Origin: Azolla caroliniana
Taxonomy: Eukaryota; Polypodiophyta
Reading direction: 5' to 3'
Assembly: GCA_043228905.1 (NCBI GenBank)
Contig: JBHGNT010000008.1
Location: 11,222,001 to 11,286,000 of the forward strand
Length of the DNA: 64,000 bases
Shown here in pieces: positions 20,374-31,365 of this stretch. Every line of letters begins with the position of its first letter. Within the stretch, counting starts at the first letter, position 1. The translations under genes and the position numbers were made by a program. Below the pieces are notes generated by a model. That model saw nothing but the letters and a program-made list of their open reading frames with translations, ran no database searches and was not told the DNA's origin.

Positions 20374-23086
20374 TTCGATATAGTAGCCCCTGCTCCTTAG
20401 TGCCACTGACATACCGGAGTACGCGTTGTGTGCACTGAAGGTGCTCCTCGGACGGTCGGGCCATGAACTAACTAATCACCCCGATCGGGTAGCTGAGATC
20501 TGGTCGGGTGATGGTCAAGTATATAAAGCTTCCAACTATCTAACGGAACCTCGTCGGGTCGCATACCTTTCCGGAATAGGGGCGAAGCTTGACGGTTCTA
20601 TCCAGAGGAGTTGAGACGGACTTACAGTCGTCCATCCTGAATTTGAAGAGCGTATTCAGCACATAATGCCGTTGGCTGATTAGTATGCCCGCGGGGGTGC
20701 GGATCACTTCGATCCCGAGGAAGTAATGAAGGTCCCCAGATCCTTCATGTCAAATGATGCCACAAGCTGGAGCTTTACGTGGTCCATCTTACCTAGGTTG
20801 GCGCCGGTGATGACCAAGTCATCAACATAAAGTAAAATGCTAACCCGCCCGAGTCGACCTTTCCGGATGAATAGTGAGGAGTCCGATTTTGATGTCTCAA
20901 AGCCAACTGACACAATCTTCGCGTTCCAGGCACGCAGGGCTTGCTTTAGTCCATAAAGGAACTTCTTCAATCGGCACACCGCCGAAGTGTTTGTTCCGGA
21001 GTGAAATCCGGGGGGTTGTACCATGTAGGAATGCGTTCTTTACATCCATCTGATGTAAGTGTCACCCCTTTGTTGCAGCTACCGCGAGCAAAACATGGAC
21101 GGTCTTCATCTTCGCGACCGGCGCAAACGTCTGATTGTAGTCGATGCCGTGTTTCTGCATATAGCCTTTCGCTACTAACCGGGCCTTGTATCGGTTGACT
21201 GAGTCGTCAGTGTTGTACTTGACCTTGTGCACCCACCTACATCCGATCGGCTTCACACCTTTTGGTGCGTCAACCAAGTCCCAGGATTCATTCTCTGCCA
21301 ATGCGCGCATCTCTTCCTCCATTGCGGCACACCAATTCACGTCCTTCGCCACTTCTACGTAGCTTTCTGGCTCACGCACTTCCGCTACACGTGTCATGGA
21401 TGCATAGTGATGCACCATGTACTCATTGTAACGGAACTGCACAATAGGGTTCTTCTGGCGGGTAGATCGGCTTAATTGCTCATTAGCCGCAGTTGAGGCT
21501 TTCTTGGCCGACGCAGGCTTCGCTCTCGAAGACCTACATCACTTCCCTCAGAGTCGGACTCGCATCGATCTGACTCGTTCCTATCCGCGTTGTAATCTGA
21601 CACCTTCTTCTTCCCTTTTTCCTTGCACGTAAGCCGTCTCCTCGGCTTCCTGCACGGGGAATGCACGACTGAGTCTCCACTACTCCCCGACTCTTCATCA
21701 GACTGGTCGAACCGACTCATCGTCCATTTGGTCCGCTTAACCGAAACGAAATCAGACTCTCTTCGCAGGTCCCAATTTTAGGTTCATCCGAAGGCATCTC
21801 TACCTCGCTGACCTCATCGTTGAAACTCGGATTGGAGGTGAGGTCCAGAGTCAGAGGCAAGTACCAGGATGTGGACTCGTCAAACACAATGTCACGGCTC
21901 ATGCGCGCTTGTTTGGTGCGAGGGTTATAACACTTATAACCCTTCTGCTCATTCGAATAGCTGACCAAGATATACTTCTCAGCTTTCGCGTCCAACTTCC
22001 TCCGTTTCTCCTTCGGCACATGCACATACGCAATGCTACCGAAAACTCTCAAGTGTCGTAGATTCGGCTTCCTTTCGAAATATAGCTCATGTGCTTACAC
22101 TTTTTCTCCGATCCGATTCTGAATGTACACTGCGGTTCATACCGCCTCACCCAATAGAACTTGGGCAAGCTTTTCTCCTCTAGCATTGCCCGTGCCACTT
22201 CTACAATGGACCGGTTCTTCCTCTCGGCCACACCGTTTTGCTCTGGCATGTATCTACAATTGAATTCGCGCCGATTTCCCATCTGTTACAGATAGCCGTT
22301 GAATTGACCAGAAAAGTATTCTTTTCCGCCATCTGACCGCAAGCACTTGATCTTTCGTCCTATGTCCGTTTCCACAAACCCTTTGAGGTCCCGGAAACAG
22401 TCGAAGACTTCACTCTTCTTCTCGATGAGGTAGATCCACGTGTGTCGTGTATAGTCGTCGATGAAGGAGACAAAATATCGACTCCTTCCAAGACTAACGT
22501 TTTGTGCCGGCCCCCATACATCGGAATGTATCAAGTCGAGCTTATTCCGGCTCCAGTTACGCTCGTTAGGGAAAGGAAGTCGGTGTTGCTTACCTAGCTA
22601 GCAGGCTCCACAAATATGTGCCTTCCGACCACTAAATTTGGGCCATCCAAATACCACCTGTTTCAATTGCAGGTCCTGAAGCCGTTGATAGTTGACGTGG
22701 CCTATCCGCTTGTGCCACAACTCCACATTTGACTTGACTTTTTGTCCTTTCACGAACATTGCGGTGCCACTATCACTAGAGTCGAGGATAAACATCCTCC
22801 TGTCTCTGCGCCCTTGTGTAATAACTCGGCCTTCTTCCTCGATGAAGCACCCAAGATGCGTGAACTGGACTTACATCCCCTGGTCGATGATCTGCATGAC
22901 TGACACCAAATTCTTCGTGATTTTCAGGATGTGTAACACTTTCATAAGTTTCCCTTTTTGCCCGACATGGTTCAAGGGAACTTCACTGGTATTTGCGATC
23001 GGATGCGGAGTGTCTTCTCCGGTTGCGACTACTCTCGGTTGCATCGGTTTTTCTAGGTATGAGAACCACTCCTTGTAGCACGTCAT
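20374..23086 (-). pseudogene. A4 protease C-part, integrase and RT
   Basis: Minus-strand pol between B1 and S1. From right: WFSYLEKP and LKITKNLVSV (end of protease), LWHKRIGHVNYQRLQ and CGAC (GAG-preintegrase), IHSDVWGPA and SFIDDYTRHTWIY (integrase), SDGGKEYFSG, VAERKNRSIVEVARAM. Linker AYVHVPKEKRRK, KCYNPRTKQARMSRD. RT: YNEYMVHHYA, WVHKVKYN, TFAPVAKM, YGLKQALRAW, YVDDLVITG near 20830. Several frameshifts and stops. The reading frame into protease is cut at 23086 by B1; the other half is at 28509. Confidence 0.92.
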
Positions 23087-23347
23087 TGTTGCACACAGTG
23101 CTCGGCCACAACCGAGGAATAGAATCAACTCACAGAAAACAGGAAATACAAAGTGCACGAAGACAATAGAGAGGAGAGTACACAGGGTGTTTTACGTGGA
23201 AAACCCTAAATGGGAAAAACCACGGGAGTCCTCAAACTCCAACTATCACTCTACACAGAGATGTACAATGGTGAAGCTACAAGGCAACAACCTTGAGCTC
23301 ACTGTCTTCGCCACAGGCGGCGGTAATACACAGAGGCAACGACCTCC

Positions 23348-23378
<31 letters not shown>

Positions 23379-23728
23379 CGGCTGCTATCTTCACTCCCTC
23401 TAAGTGGCAAACAGAAAAATAGGCAACAACAACAAACTGTTTTCCCTAAGTCATATTTATACACATATGACTTTCGGGCTATTTACAAATATAGCCTCAA
23501 GGGCCCTTGGCAAACATATTCACAAATATGTCCCCGCATCCGGATCTCTCTCCGGGTACATTCGTCATCCGGCTCCGTAACCGGGGTCTTCATCATCCGG
23601 CTCCGTAGCCGGGTACTCTTCATCCGGCTTCATGCCGGGTACTCTTCATCCTCCGGTTCCGTAACCGCAACCGGGCTTGCCGTCATTCATCTCCGGACAT
23701 CCCATCCGGAGGGACCGAAATCCCAACA
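23087..23728 (-). mobile_element. B1 3' LTR
   Basis: On the plus strand TGTTGCACACAGTGCTCGG to tcccaaca. Contains a CT run (23345-23380), gggctatttacaaatatagcc, and a series of CCGG-rich words (catccggctccgtaaccgg and variants) in the promoter-distal part, probably U3. Confidence 0.95.
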
Positions 23729-23744
23729 AACTCCCCCTTCACTT
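23729..23744 (-). other. B1 polypurine tract
   Basis: Reads aagtgaagggggagtt on the minus strand, directly before the 3' LTR start TGTTGGG. Confidence 0.9.
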
Positions 23745-26700
23745 CGGCATGGGATGTCTCTCCAATCCAGTCCTCTTCCGACATGCTTCCAGCTTGTCGG
23801 GTGTGAGCACCTTGGTCAGCATATCCGACCCGTTCTCGTCCGTGTGGACCTTCGTCAGCACGAACTCCTTGTCTTCTATCCTTTCCCGGATCGAGTGGTA
23901 TCTACGCTGGATGTGTTTCGTCCGGGAATGGTAGGCCGCGTTCTTCGCAAGGTGGATGGCACTCTGACTGTCGCAGTAGAGTCGGTACTCCTCCTGCCGG
24001 ATACCGAGCTCTCTAATGAAGTCCTTCATCCATATTATTTCCTTGCCGGCTTCAACAGCCGCCATGTACTCCGCCTCCGTGGTTGACAACGCAACCGTCT
24101 TCTGCAGCCTCGACTGCCACGAAACGGCTCCCCCTGCATACGTCATCATATACCCTGATGTGGACCGGCTGGTATCCGCATCAGCCGACATATCCGAATC
24201 GGTAAAGCCGTCGAGTTCGGGCTTGCCAGAGCCGAATCGGAGGCACACGTTTGCCGTGCCCTTCAGGTATCGGAGTATCCACTTGACCGCGTTCCAATGC
24301 TCTTTGCCGGGATTGCTCATGTACCGGCTCACCACTCCAACTGCATATCCTATGTCCGGTCTTGTACACACCATTGCGTACATCAAGCTTCCAACGGCAG
24401 AGGCATATGGTACTTTCATCATGTCCTCCTTCTCAGCCTTTGTCTTGGGGCTTTGCTTGCTGGACAACTTGCAGTTTGCAGGGAGGGTTGACCCGACCGG
24501 TCTTGCTTCCGACATGTTGAACCGGTGAAGCACCTTTGTCACGTACTTCTCCTGTGACAGCCACAACTGCTTCTTCTTCCGGTCCCGGATGATGTGCATC
24601 CCTAGTATTTGCCTTGCCGGACCCAGGTCCTTCATTGAGAAGGTTCGGTGAAGCGCTTTCTTCAGCATCCGTATCTTGACCTGGTCCCGTCCGACGATCA
24701 ACATGTCGTCCACGTACAGGAGGAGTATCAGAAAGTCTCCTCCTTCGAACTTCTTCACAAACACGCAGTGATCAGACTGCGTTTTGTGGTACCCTTCGTC
24801 GGTCATGAAGGAGTCGAACTTCCGGTACCATTGCCGGGGAGCCTGCTTCAGTCCGTAAAGGCTCTTCTTCAACCGGCATACCAGGTGCTCCTTCCCTTTC
24901 TTCTCGAATCCTTCCGGTTGCTGCATGTAGATCTCTTCTTCGAGGTCACCGTGAAGGAATGCCGTCTTCACGTCCATCTGTTCTACCTCGAGGTCCATGC
25001 TTGCCGCTATGCTCAGTACCGTCCGGATGGAGGTCATCTTCACTACCGGGGCAAATATCTCGTCGAAGTCGACGCCCTTCTTCTGCTGGAACCCCTTCAC
25101 CACGATCCTGGCTTTGTATCTCGGGGGGTTTCCGGCATCTCCCGGTTTCAGCTTGAACACCCACTTGTTTCGAAGTGCCCGCTTTCCTTTCGGCAACTCC
25201 ACAAGTTCATATGTGTGGTTCTCATGCAGGGAATCCATCTCCTCCTGCATGGCACTTAACCACCTGCGGCTATGGGTGTCAACCTTTGCTTCTTCAAAAC
25301 TCTCCGGCTCCCCCTCGTCGGTTAGCAGCACGTGCTCTGGTTCCGGAAATCTCCGGGGGGCCCTTCTCTCTCTTAGAGGATATCTCCGTCCCGGAGCTTC
25401 GGTAACCGGCTCCTCCGTTTCCTCTTCATCCGAATCCATTTCGGGATCGGGGCCGGTTCCGGTATCAGTTTCATCTTCCTCGGCCGGTTCTGTTTCTTCA
25501 CCGTCTTCGGCCGGATCCTCGAGTGCTAACCGGTCCCTTGCCGATCGGGACTGCTCCTCGTAGAGTTGATCCTCACCGGTCGACTTGGAGCTCTTCATCT
25601 TCTTCTCCGACTCCCAGTCGGCGAGTGTCTTGTCCTCCATGAAGATGATATCACGACTCCGGAATATCTTCTTGTCGACCGGGTCCCATACTCGGTAGCC
25701 GAACTCGTCGTTGCCGTAACCGAGGAATATGCATGGCCGGGTCTTTGGATCTAGCTTTCCTCTCCGGTCCTTTGCCACATGCACATATACGAGACACCCG
25801 AACACCTTCAGATGCCGGTAGGACACTTCCTTACCGGTCCACACTCTCTGTGGCGTGTCTCCATTCAGGGGTACTGAGGGTGATCTATTTATCACGTATG
25901 TCGCCGTCGACATTGCCTCAGCCCAAAACCCCTTGGGTAATTTCGCATGCGCCAGCATACTCCAGACCCTCTCCATTATGGTCCGGTTCATCCTCTCGGC
26001 CAGCCCGTTCAGTTCCGGCGTCTTCGGCACAGTAAACTCGAGCCGGATTCCCATCGAACGGCAATACTCCTTAAATTGCCCTCGGTATTCTCTTCCGTTA
26101 TCCGCTCGTAGTGCTTTCAGCTTCTTGCCGGATTCCCTTTCCACTCTCGCGTGGAATTCTTTGAAGACGGACAATACTTGGTCCTTTGTCTTCATCGGTG
26201 CCGTCCACAGCTTCCGGCTCTGGTCATCTATGAATGTCACGAAGTACTGGGCTCCGCCATGTGACTTCGTTTCTACTTGACACACGTCAGTGTGCACCAA
26301 CTCCAATGGTGCGCTACGTCTCGTCGGTGGCCTTGAGTGGAAGGAGGTTCGGTTCTGCTTACCGGCCAGGCAATCGGTGCACTTCTCCAGGTGCACATGC
26401 TTCACTGGAATAAGGTTGTCTTCTGCAAGCCTCTTCATCCCCTTCTCACTCATGTGGCACAGTCTCTTGTGCCACAGCTCACCGGTAGTGTCGGCTGCCA
26501 CGTTCAACTCCTCCGGACATAGTCGGGAATTCATCAGGTACAGTGTGTTGATCTTCCGGGCCCGAGCTACTATCAGGCTCCCTTTGCTGAACTTCATGAC
26601 ACCGTTCCGGATGCTACCCGTGTAGCCTTCATCCTCTAGCCTCCCGGCCGAAATCAGATTTAATCGAACCTCCGGAACGTGTCGTACATCTTTCAGCAGC

Positions 26701-27812
26701 ATCTTGCATCCGGTTGATGTCATCAGCCACACGTCTCCTATGCCGGCAATCCGGCATGTACCTTCATTTCCCATCCGGACATAGCCGTACTCACCGGCTG
26801 TGTAGGATGAGAAGTATTTCTTCTCCGGGGTCAGGTGGAACGACGCTCCGGAATCGACCACCCAGGTCATCTCTTCACCGGCAAGGTTCAGCTCCCTCTC
26901 TTCGGTAATGAGCATTATCTCTTCTTCACTTGCCGCGAGTGCCGTCGTTCCTTTCCGGTCCTGCCCTCGCCGATCCGGACCTCTCCGGTCCGTGGCTCCC
27001 CGGTATGCACCGTTTCGCTTCGGTGACTTCTTCGAATCGGTGTCGTCGGCTCCGTTGTCTTTTCGGTAATGCCGACAGTTCTTCCGGAAGTGCCCCGGCT
27101 TCCCACAGTGGAAGCATGTGGGCCTTCCTCTTGACTGCGACCGGGTCCCCGACTTCTCCCGTCTTTGCGGACTCCGGTTCCATTGTCTTCCCCGTTCCGA
27201 TTCGGTAAGCAGCGCCTTCGAGTCGGAGGCCGGTTCTTTATCTCTCCGACGCGCTTCTTCATTCAAAATACTTGTCTTTACCGTTTGTAGGGACAAGTTA
27301 TCTTCGGTGCAGGAGGTGCTGAGAGTCACCACCAAGTTCTCCCAGCTTTCCGGCAATGTACACATCAGGATGATGGCTTGCATTGCATCCTCCAACGGGA
27401 ACTTAATCGCCGCAAGCTGGTTCACGAATCCCATGAACGTGCTTACGTGTTCCACCATGCTCTCGCCGTCCCGGTACTTGAGGTTCACTATCTTCCTCAT
27501 CAGGGAGGTCCGGTTCAACGCATTCTTCCTCTCGTAGAGGCCCGACAGCTTCCGCCACATCTCATATGCGTTGGTGTCGTTCGCCACATGTTGTAGAACG
27601 CTCACGTCGACGTATTGCCGAATGGTTGCAACGGCTTTCCGGTTCAGAAGCCTCCATTCCGTCTCAAGTACCCCCTTGGGTATTTCCGACCTGTCGATCG
27701 GTTCATACAGGTCCCGAACAATGAGCAGATCCTCCATCTTTATCTTCCAGTCGGCGTAGTTCTACGCATTCAGCACCATCATCCCCGGCTGCCCGCTGCC
27801 GCCGCCTTCCAT
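23739..27812 (-). CDS. B1 gag-pol polyprotein (Ty1/copia), one early in-frame TAG
   Basis: Single frame of about 1,357 codons from ATG 27812-27810; codon 17 is TAG (27764-27762). From Met 27737 it is open for 1,332 residues. Order (numbered from 27737): gag 1-180; zinc knuckle CFHCGKPGHFRKNC about 207; protease VDSGASFHLT about 291; GAG-preintegrase LWHKRLCHM about 420; integrase Asp in HTDVC about 481, Asp in RADNGREY about 545, Glu in GLAERMN about 581; RT KSLYGLKQAPRQWY about 957 and YVDDML about 1008; RNase H TDSDMSAD about 1181, TEAEYMA about 1220, CDSQSA about 1255. This copia order with all catalytic residues suggests it was active until very recently. The amber codon may be bypassed by starting at the internal Met, which keeps most of gag; otherwise it would block translation. 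Confidence 0.95.
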
Positions 27813-27828
27813 TTTCTGCACTGCCTTC

Positions 27829-27840
27829 GCTCTGATACCA
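27829..27840 (-). other. B1 primer-binding site
   Basis: TGGTATCAGAGC on the minus strand, two bases from the LTR end. Confidence 0.95.
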
Positions 27841-27842
27841 CT

Positions 27843-28508
27843 TGTTGCACACAGTGCTCGGCCACAACCGAGGAATAGAATCAACTCACAGAAAACAGGA
27901 AATACAAAGTGCACGAAGACAATAGAGAGGAGAGTACACAGGGTGTTTTACGTGGAAAACCCTAAATGGGAAAAACCACGGAAGTCCTCAAACTCCAACT
28001 ATCACTCTACACAGAGATGTACAATGGTGAAACTACAAGGCAACAACCTTGAGCTCACTGTCTTCGCCACAGGCGGCGGTAATACACAGAGGCAACGATC
28101 TCCTCTCTCTCTCCCTCTCTCTCTCTCTCTCTCGGCTGCTATCTTCACTCCCTCTAAGTGGCAAACAGAAAAATAGGCAACAACAACAAACTGTTTGCCC
28201 TAAGTCATATTTATACACATATGACTTTCGGGCTATTTACAAATATAGCCTCAAGGGCCCTTGGCAAACATATTCACAAATATGTCCCCGCATCCGGATC
28301 TCTCTCCGGGTACATTCGTCATCCGGCTCCGTAACCGGGGTCTTCATCATCCGGCTCCGTAGCCGGGTACTCTTCATCCGGCTTCATGCCAGGTACTCTT
28401 CATCCGGCTTCATGCCGGGTACTCTTCATCCTCCGGTTCCGTAACCGCAACCGGGCTTGCCGTCATTCATCTCCGGACATCCCATCCGGAGGGACCGAAA
28501 TCCCAACA
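27843..28508 (-). mobile_element. B1 5' LTR
   Basis: 666 bp, matching the 3' LTR except for a few substitutions, a shorter CT run and an extra 27-bp copy of the cttcatgccrggtactcttc unit near 28380-28430. Confidence 0.95.
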
Positions 28509-29412
28509 GTCATGTGGTTTGACGTGCCGGAGTCGACGTACCACACCTTGTCCGACTTCGGGGTGAACTTCTTCATCGAGTTTGCTTCGTGTCTCATCAT
28601 GAAGACTGACCCTTTTCCGGCTTTTCCAGATCCTTCAGCGTAGTGGAATCGCAACTGATTTCCTTTGTCGGTCTGTCCGGAACTTGATCCGGATCCGGTC
28701 CTCTTCGAATCGGCGCGCTTCTTCCAGCACTCGCTCTCCTTGTGGCCTTTTTTTGCCACAGTACCAACATTCCGCGACAGATTTCCCTTGGCGGTTCTCG
28801 TCACCTCGACTCCCCCTATTTCGCACCAACTCGCCTCGTCCGCCACGACCACGGGGCCTATCTCCCTCCATGTACAACATCTTGATGTCGGCATGCGTGC
28901 TTGTTGACACACCCGTGTGGTTCTCCTCTATAAGGAGCATCGACTATAAGTCGAAAAACGACGATGTATTCTCCTGTGTACACACATCAGTTCGGAACGC
29001 TCCGAACTTCGATGCCAATCCCCCGAGACAGATTTGCACCATCTCGCCTTCCTCGACGTTCACATCGATAGAGGCTAAGGAATCGCATATCTCTTTGGTC
29101 TTCGAGGTGTAATCAGCCACCGACACGTCGCGTTGTCGTAAATTGCTCAGCTCCTGTCGCCGACTATTCCCACGCCGGGAAATCTCTGTGTGTCGATTCG
29201 GGTGCTATGTCATTTGCTCCGTCGACATAGCTCCAGTAACCGTGCCCGAACAGGTACTGGTGCATCTTGTAGGACCAAGACGCGTAGTTGTTTTTGTCTA
29301 GCTTCTCAGTAGGAAGCAAGCTAGCCATGCCTCTATCCATTTTGTTTTTCCTGTTCTTCTTCGTTAGTTTTCTTTTCAAGCTATGTCGGCTGCAGAGGTT
29401 CTCAACCCTCAC
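28509..29412 (-). pseudogene. A4 gag and start of protease
   Basis: Minus-strand family A gag: LPTEKLDKNNYASWSYKMHQYL near 29300, then a missing gag core, DYTSKTKEICDSLASIDVN, MVQICLGGLASKFGA, and a Gly/Arg-rich RGRGGRGE. The zinc knuckle is CWYCGKK, and a 7-A run (28748-28754 as T on plus) shifts the frame where six would read on into GHKESECW. Protease begins WYVDSGTSNHMT and is cut at 28509 by B1. About 130-150 bp of central gag is deleted near 29127-29165 compared with C2. Confidence 0.9.
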
Positions 29413-29424
29413 GCTCTGATACCA
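29413..29424 (-). other. A4 primer-binding site
   Basis: TGGTATCAGAGC on the minus strand, abutting the 5' LTR end ...TTTTACA. Confidence 0.93.
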
Positions 29425-29777
29425 TGTAAAAGATTATGTGCGGAACCAATAGAAAACCGAACACAGAAAATACGCAGGTTTAATGGAGAGCTTGAATATG
29501 CACAATACGCGGGAGAGACAAAGAGAGAGAACACATAGAAACTCAATTCAAAATAATACTCAATCTGTACATACACCGTGCTCAGTGAGCACCTTTTATA
29601 CAAGCCCTGACAATAGGGCTGACACAAGTACTGTCAGTACTTGACCGCTCATAAATGAGCCTACTACACAAACTCCCAAAATTATTCCCTTACGAGGAAT
29701 AACGCTCTAACGGACTCTTCGGTTTACACAACGAGGCGGCCTTGTTATGCGTACCAATTTACGCACCCATTCTACGC
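29425..29777 (-). mobile_element. A4 5' LTR, outer end deleted
   Basis: Starts TGTAAAAGATTATGTGCGG on the plus strand and follows the 3' LTR closely to about 29777. There the last 40 bp or so are missing and A3 tail sequence begins. Confidence 0.88.
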
Positions 29778-30158
29778 ACTAGGTTACCAACTCGGATAAG
29801 AGTCAAGTATGAATCAGAGGCAACCGATTCGGACAAGAGCTGGAACGAATCGGAGGAAGCTGATTCAGTTCAACAATTTGATTCGGACGAGAAGGCAGCG
29901 GAAGTTGACACCGATACGGAGGAATCGATGAGTCAACAAACGCCAGAGTGATAGCAGCGAGGGAGCTGAGATGGGCCTATTGAGCAGATAGGCCGATGGA
30001 GGTCAAGGAGCGTAGAACCGGGGGGTCGCGGGAACCAGAACCAAACTGGATGAGGAGCGTGAGCGAGGCAGGAGGACGCTAGAAGGAGTCGAACAAAAGA
30101 ACCGGCTACCACAGAAACTAACTCCACGATTTGACCTCAAGTTGAGCTTCAGGGGGAG
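29778..30158 (+). mobile_element. A3 3' tail and polypurine tract
   Basis: Continuation of A3 beyond A4. It matches A1 at 2575-2930: attcggacaagagctgg, gagctgagatgggcctattgag, then the tract cttcagggggag at 30147-30158 before the LTR. The charged-tail coding is degraded here. Confidence 0.87.
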
Positions 30159-30461
30159 TGTTGAGCGAGCAAGCTCAACCAGATCCGGATCGGCCGAATA
30201 AGCCAGAGACGGATCGGTATCCAAATGGAGAACTAGATTGGTGTCCGGAACTAGGAGCCGGATCGGATTGAAACCGGTACGTCGTTAGAGGCCTGCGGAT
30301 CCAGCCTAGTACGTAGGCATATATTTGGGAGTCAGTGTTAGTCGCTCGTATGAGTATTGATGTATTTTTCAGTACCTTCTATCAGTCCTTTATGGACTTG
30401 TATAAAAGTGCTCTTTGAGGACATTCTATGTACAAAGGATTATTATTATTTAATTTAGTTT
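30159..30461 (+). mobile_element. A3 3' LTR, cut by C2
   Basis: TGTTGAGCGAGCAAGCTCAAC start; cttgtataaaag TATA region near 30397. Similarity to A1/A4 LTRs runs to taatttagttt at 30461, where the C2 LTR begins. The distal CT-containing half is missing. Confidence 0.83.
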
Positions 30462-30761
30462 TGTTGAGAATCAAGCTCAACTTGGTCTAGTGTGTGAACT
30501 CACCTTGAGAGTGAAGAGACACTCCAACGGTCAAGAGTCACCATTATGTCACCACTTTGTATTCTAGCTTTTAGTATGAATCATAGAATCATATTCTATG
30601 ACACATAACTTATGAGCTTTCACATTCCCCATGCTCCATGAGGCTTGCAGTTAATGAAGAGAGAGGGTGACTACATAAAGCACCCTCCTCCCACCTTGTA
30701 AAATGTTGAGTCTTTCTCCTTTGTCAATATACTTTTACCTTGCGTATTCTCTGTGTTTCAC

Positions 30762-30799
<38 letters not shown>

Positions 30800-30815
30800 T
30801 CTTCTTCTTTCTTTC

Positions 30816-30869
<54 letters not shown>
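30462..30869 (+). mobile_element. C2 5' LTR, left part with long CT tract
   Basis: Starts TGTTGAGAATCAAGCTCAAC, like the C1 LTR. It runs into a CT/CTT tract at 30761-30869 that abuts LINE2. The LTR resumes at 36082 with TTTC and (AC)n, then ends ctttaca at 36162 next to the PBS. Confidence 0.85.
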
Positions 30870-30873
<4 letters not shown>

Positions 30874-31365
30874 CGGTCGTGCGCCAGCAGCAACGGTCGT
30901 GCGCCACGCTGTCGTCGCTGCCGTCTGCGACGTCTGTCGCCGCCTGCTACCGAGTTGCAGTCCCCCCCCCATCGTGCGCTGCTGTCGTCTGTTGCCGCGC
31001 TGCCGCCTCTGACGTCCGTCGCCGTCTGCTGCCGTCTGCTGACGTCCGTCGCCGTCTGCTGCCGTCTGCTGCCGTCCGTCGCCGTCTGCTGACGTCCGTT
31101 GCCGTCTGCTGCCGTCGGCGTGCTGGACGACCTACTGCAGTTCGTCATCATCCGTTGTAGTCGCCGTTGCCGTTGCCGTGCTCTTCTCCACCTTGTTTCT
31201 TGAGGTTGCCGAGTGTCACGTTTCTTCTCTTGGCGGCGCATCCTTGTTCTTTTAGCGTGCTCGTCATGTGCGAAATGCCAATGTGACTACGACATAACAC
31301 AAACTCGGCTAAGTCTCGAACCCATTTATTTTATCCTTTTTTTTTCTTTTCTTATTGGCACTACA
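30870..31365 (+). repeat. LINE2 5' UTR with 10-bp GC-rich minisatellite
   Basis: Begins with two copies of caacggtcgtgcgcca, then at about 31009-31120 roughly eleven tandem 10-mers of the kind gccgtctgct / gacgtccgtc. This may be the internal promoter region; no TATA box. The last 35 bases before ORF1 are T-rich. Confidence 0.75.

Larger units (their letters stand above)
23087..28508 (-). mobile_element. Copia element B1: young, nearly intact, TSD GTCAT
   Basis: 5.4-kb family B element with LTRs of 642 and 666 bp, PBS, PPT and one long polyprotein frame. Perfect 5-bp target duplication GTCAT at 23082-23086 and 28509-28513, inside the protease codons of A4 (SNHMT). The LTRs differ by a handful of substitutions, a 27-bp duplication in the right copy and CT-run length, so insertion is recent. 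Confidence 0.97.
18130..29777 (-). mobile_element. Copia element A4, nested in A3 and hosting S1 and B1
   Basis: A minus-strand family A element with both LTRs (18130-18537 and 29425-29777). A3 sequence flanks both sides: gtggtgaagggcct on the left, and attcggacaagagctgg soon after the right edge, in the same order as in A1. The right LTR lacks about 40 bp of its outer end and some A3 sequence is missing, so no target duplication can be read. Inside lie solo LTR S1 and copia B1. Confidence 0.9.

Noticed and set aside
23187-24086. 299-residue plus-strand frame over the B1 LTR and RNase H
   Set aside because: Antisense shadow of the LTR and pol; the minus-strand pol explains the coding signal.
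30703-31241. Ser/Leu-rich and Arg/Glu-rich open frames over the CT tract
   Set aside because: Translation of (CT)n/(GA)n and of the 10-bp minisatellite; not proteins.
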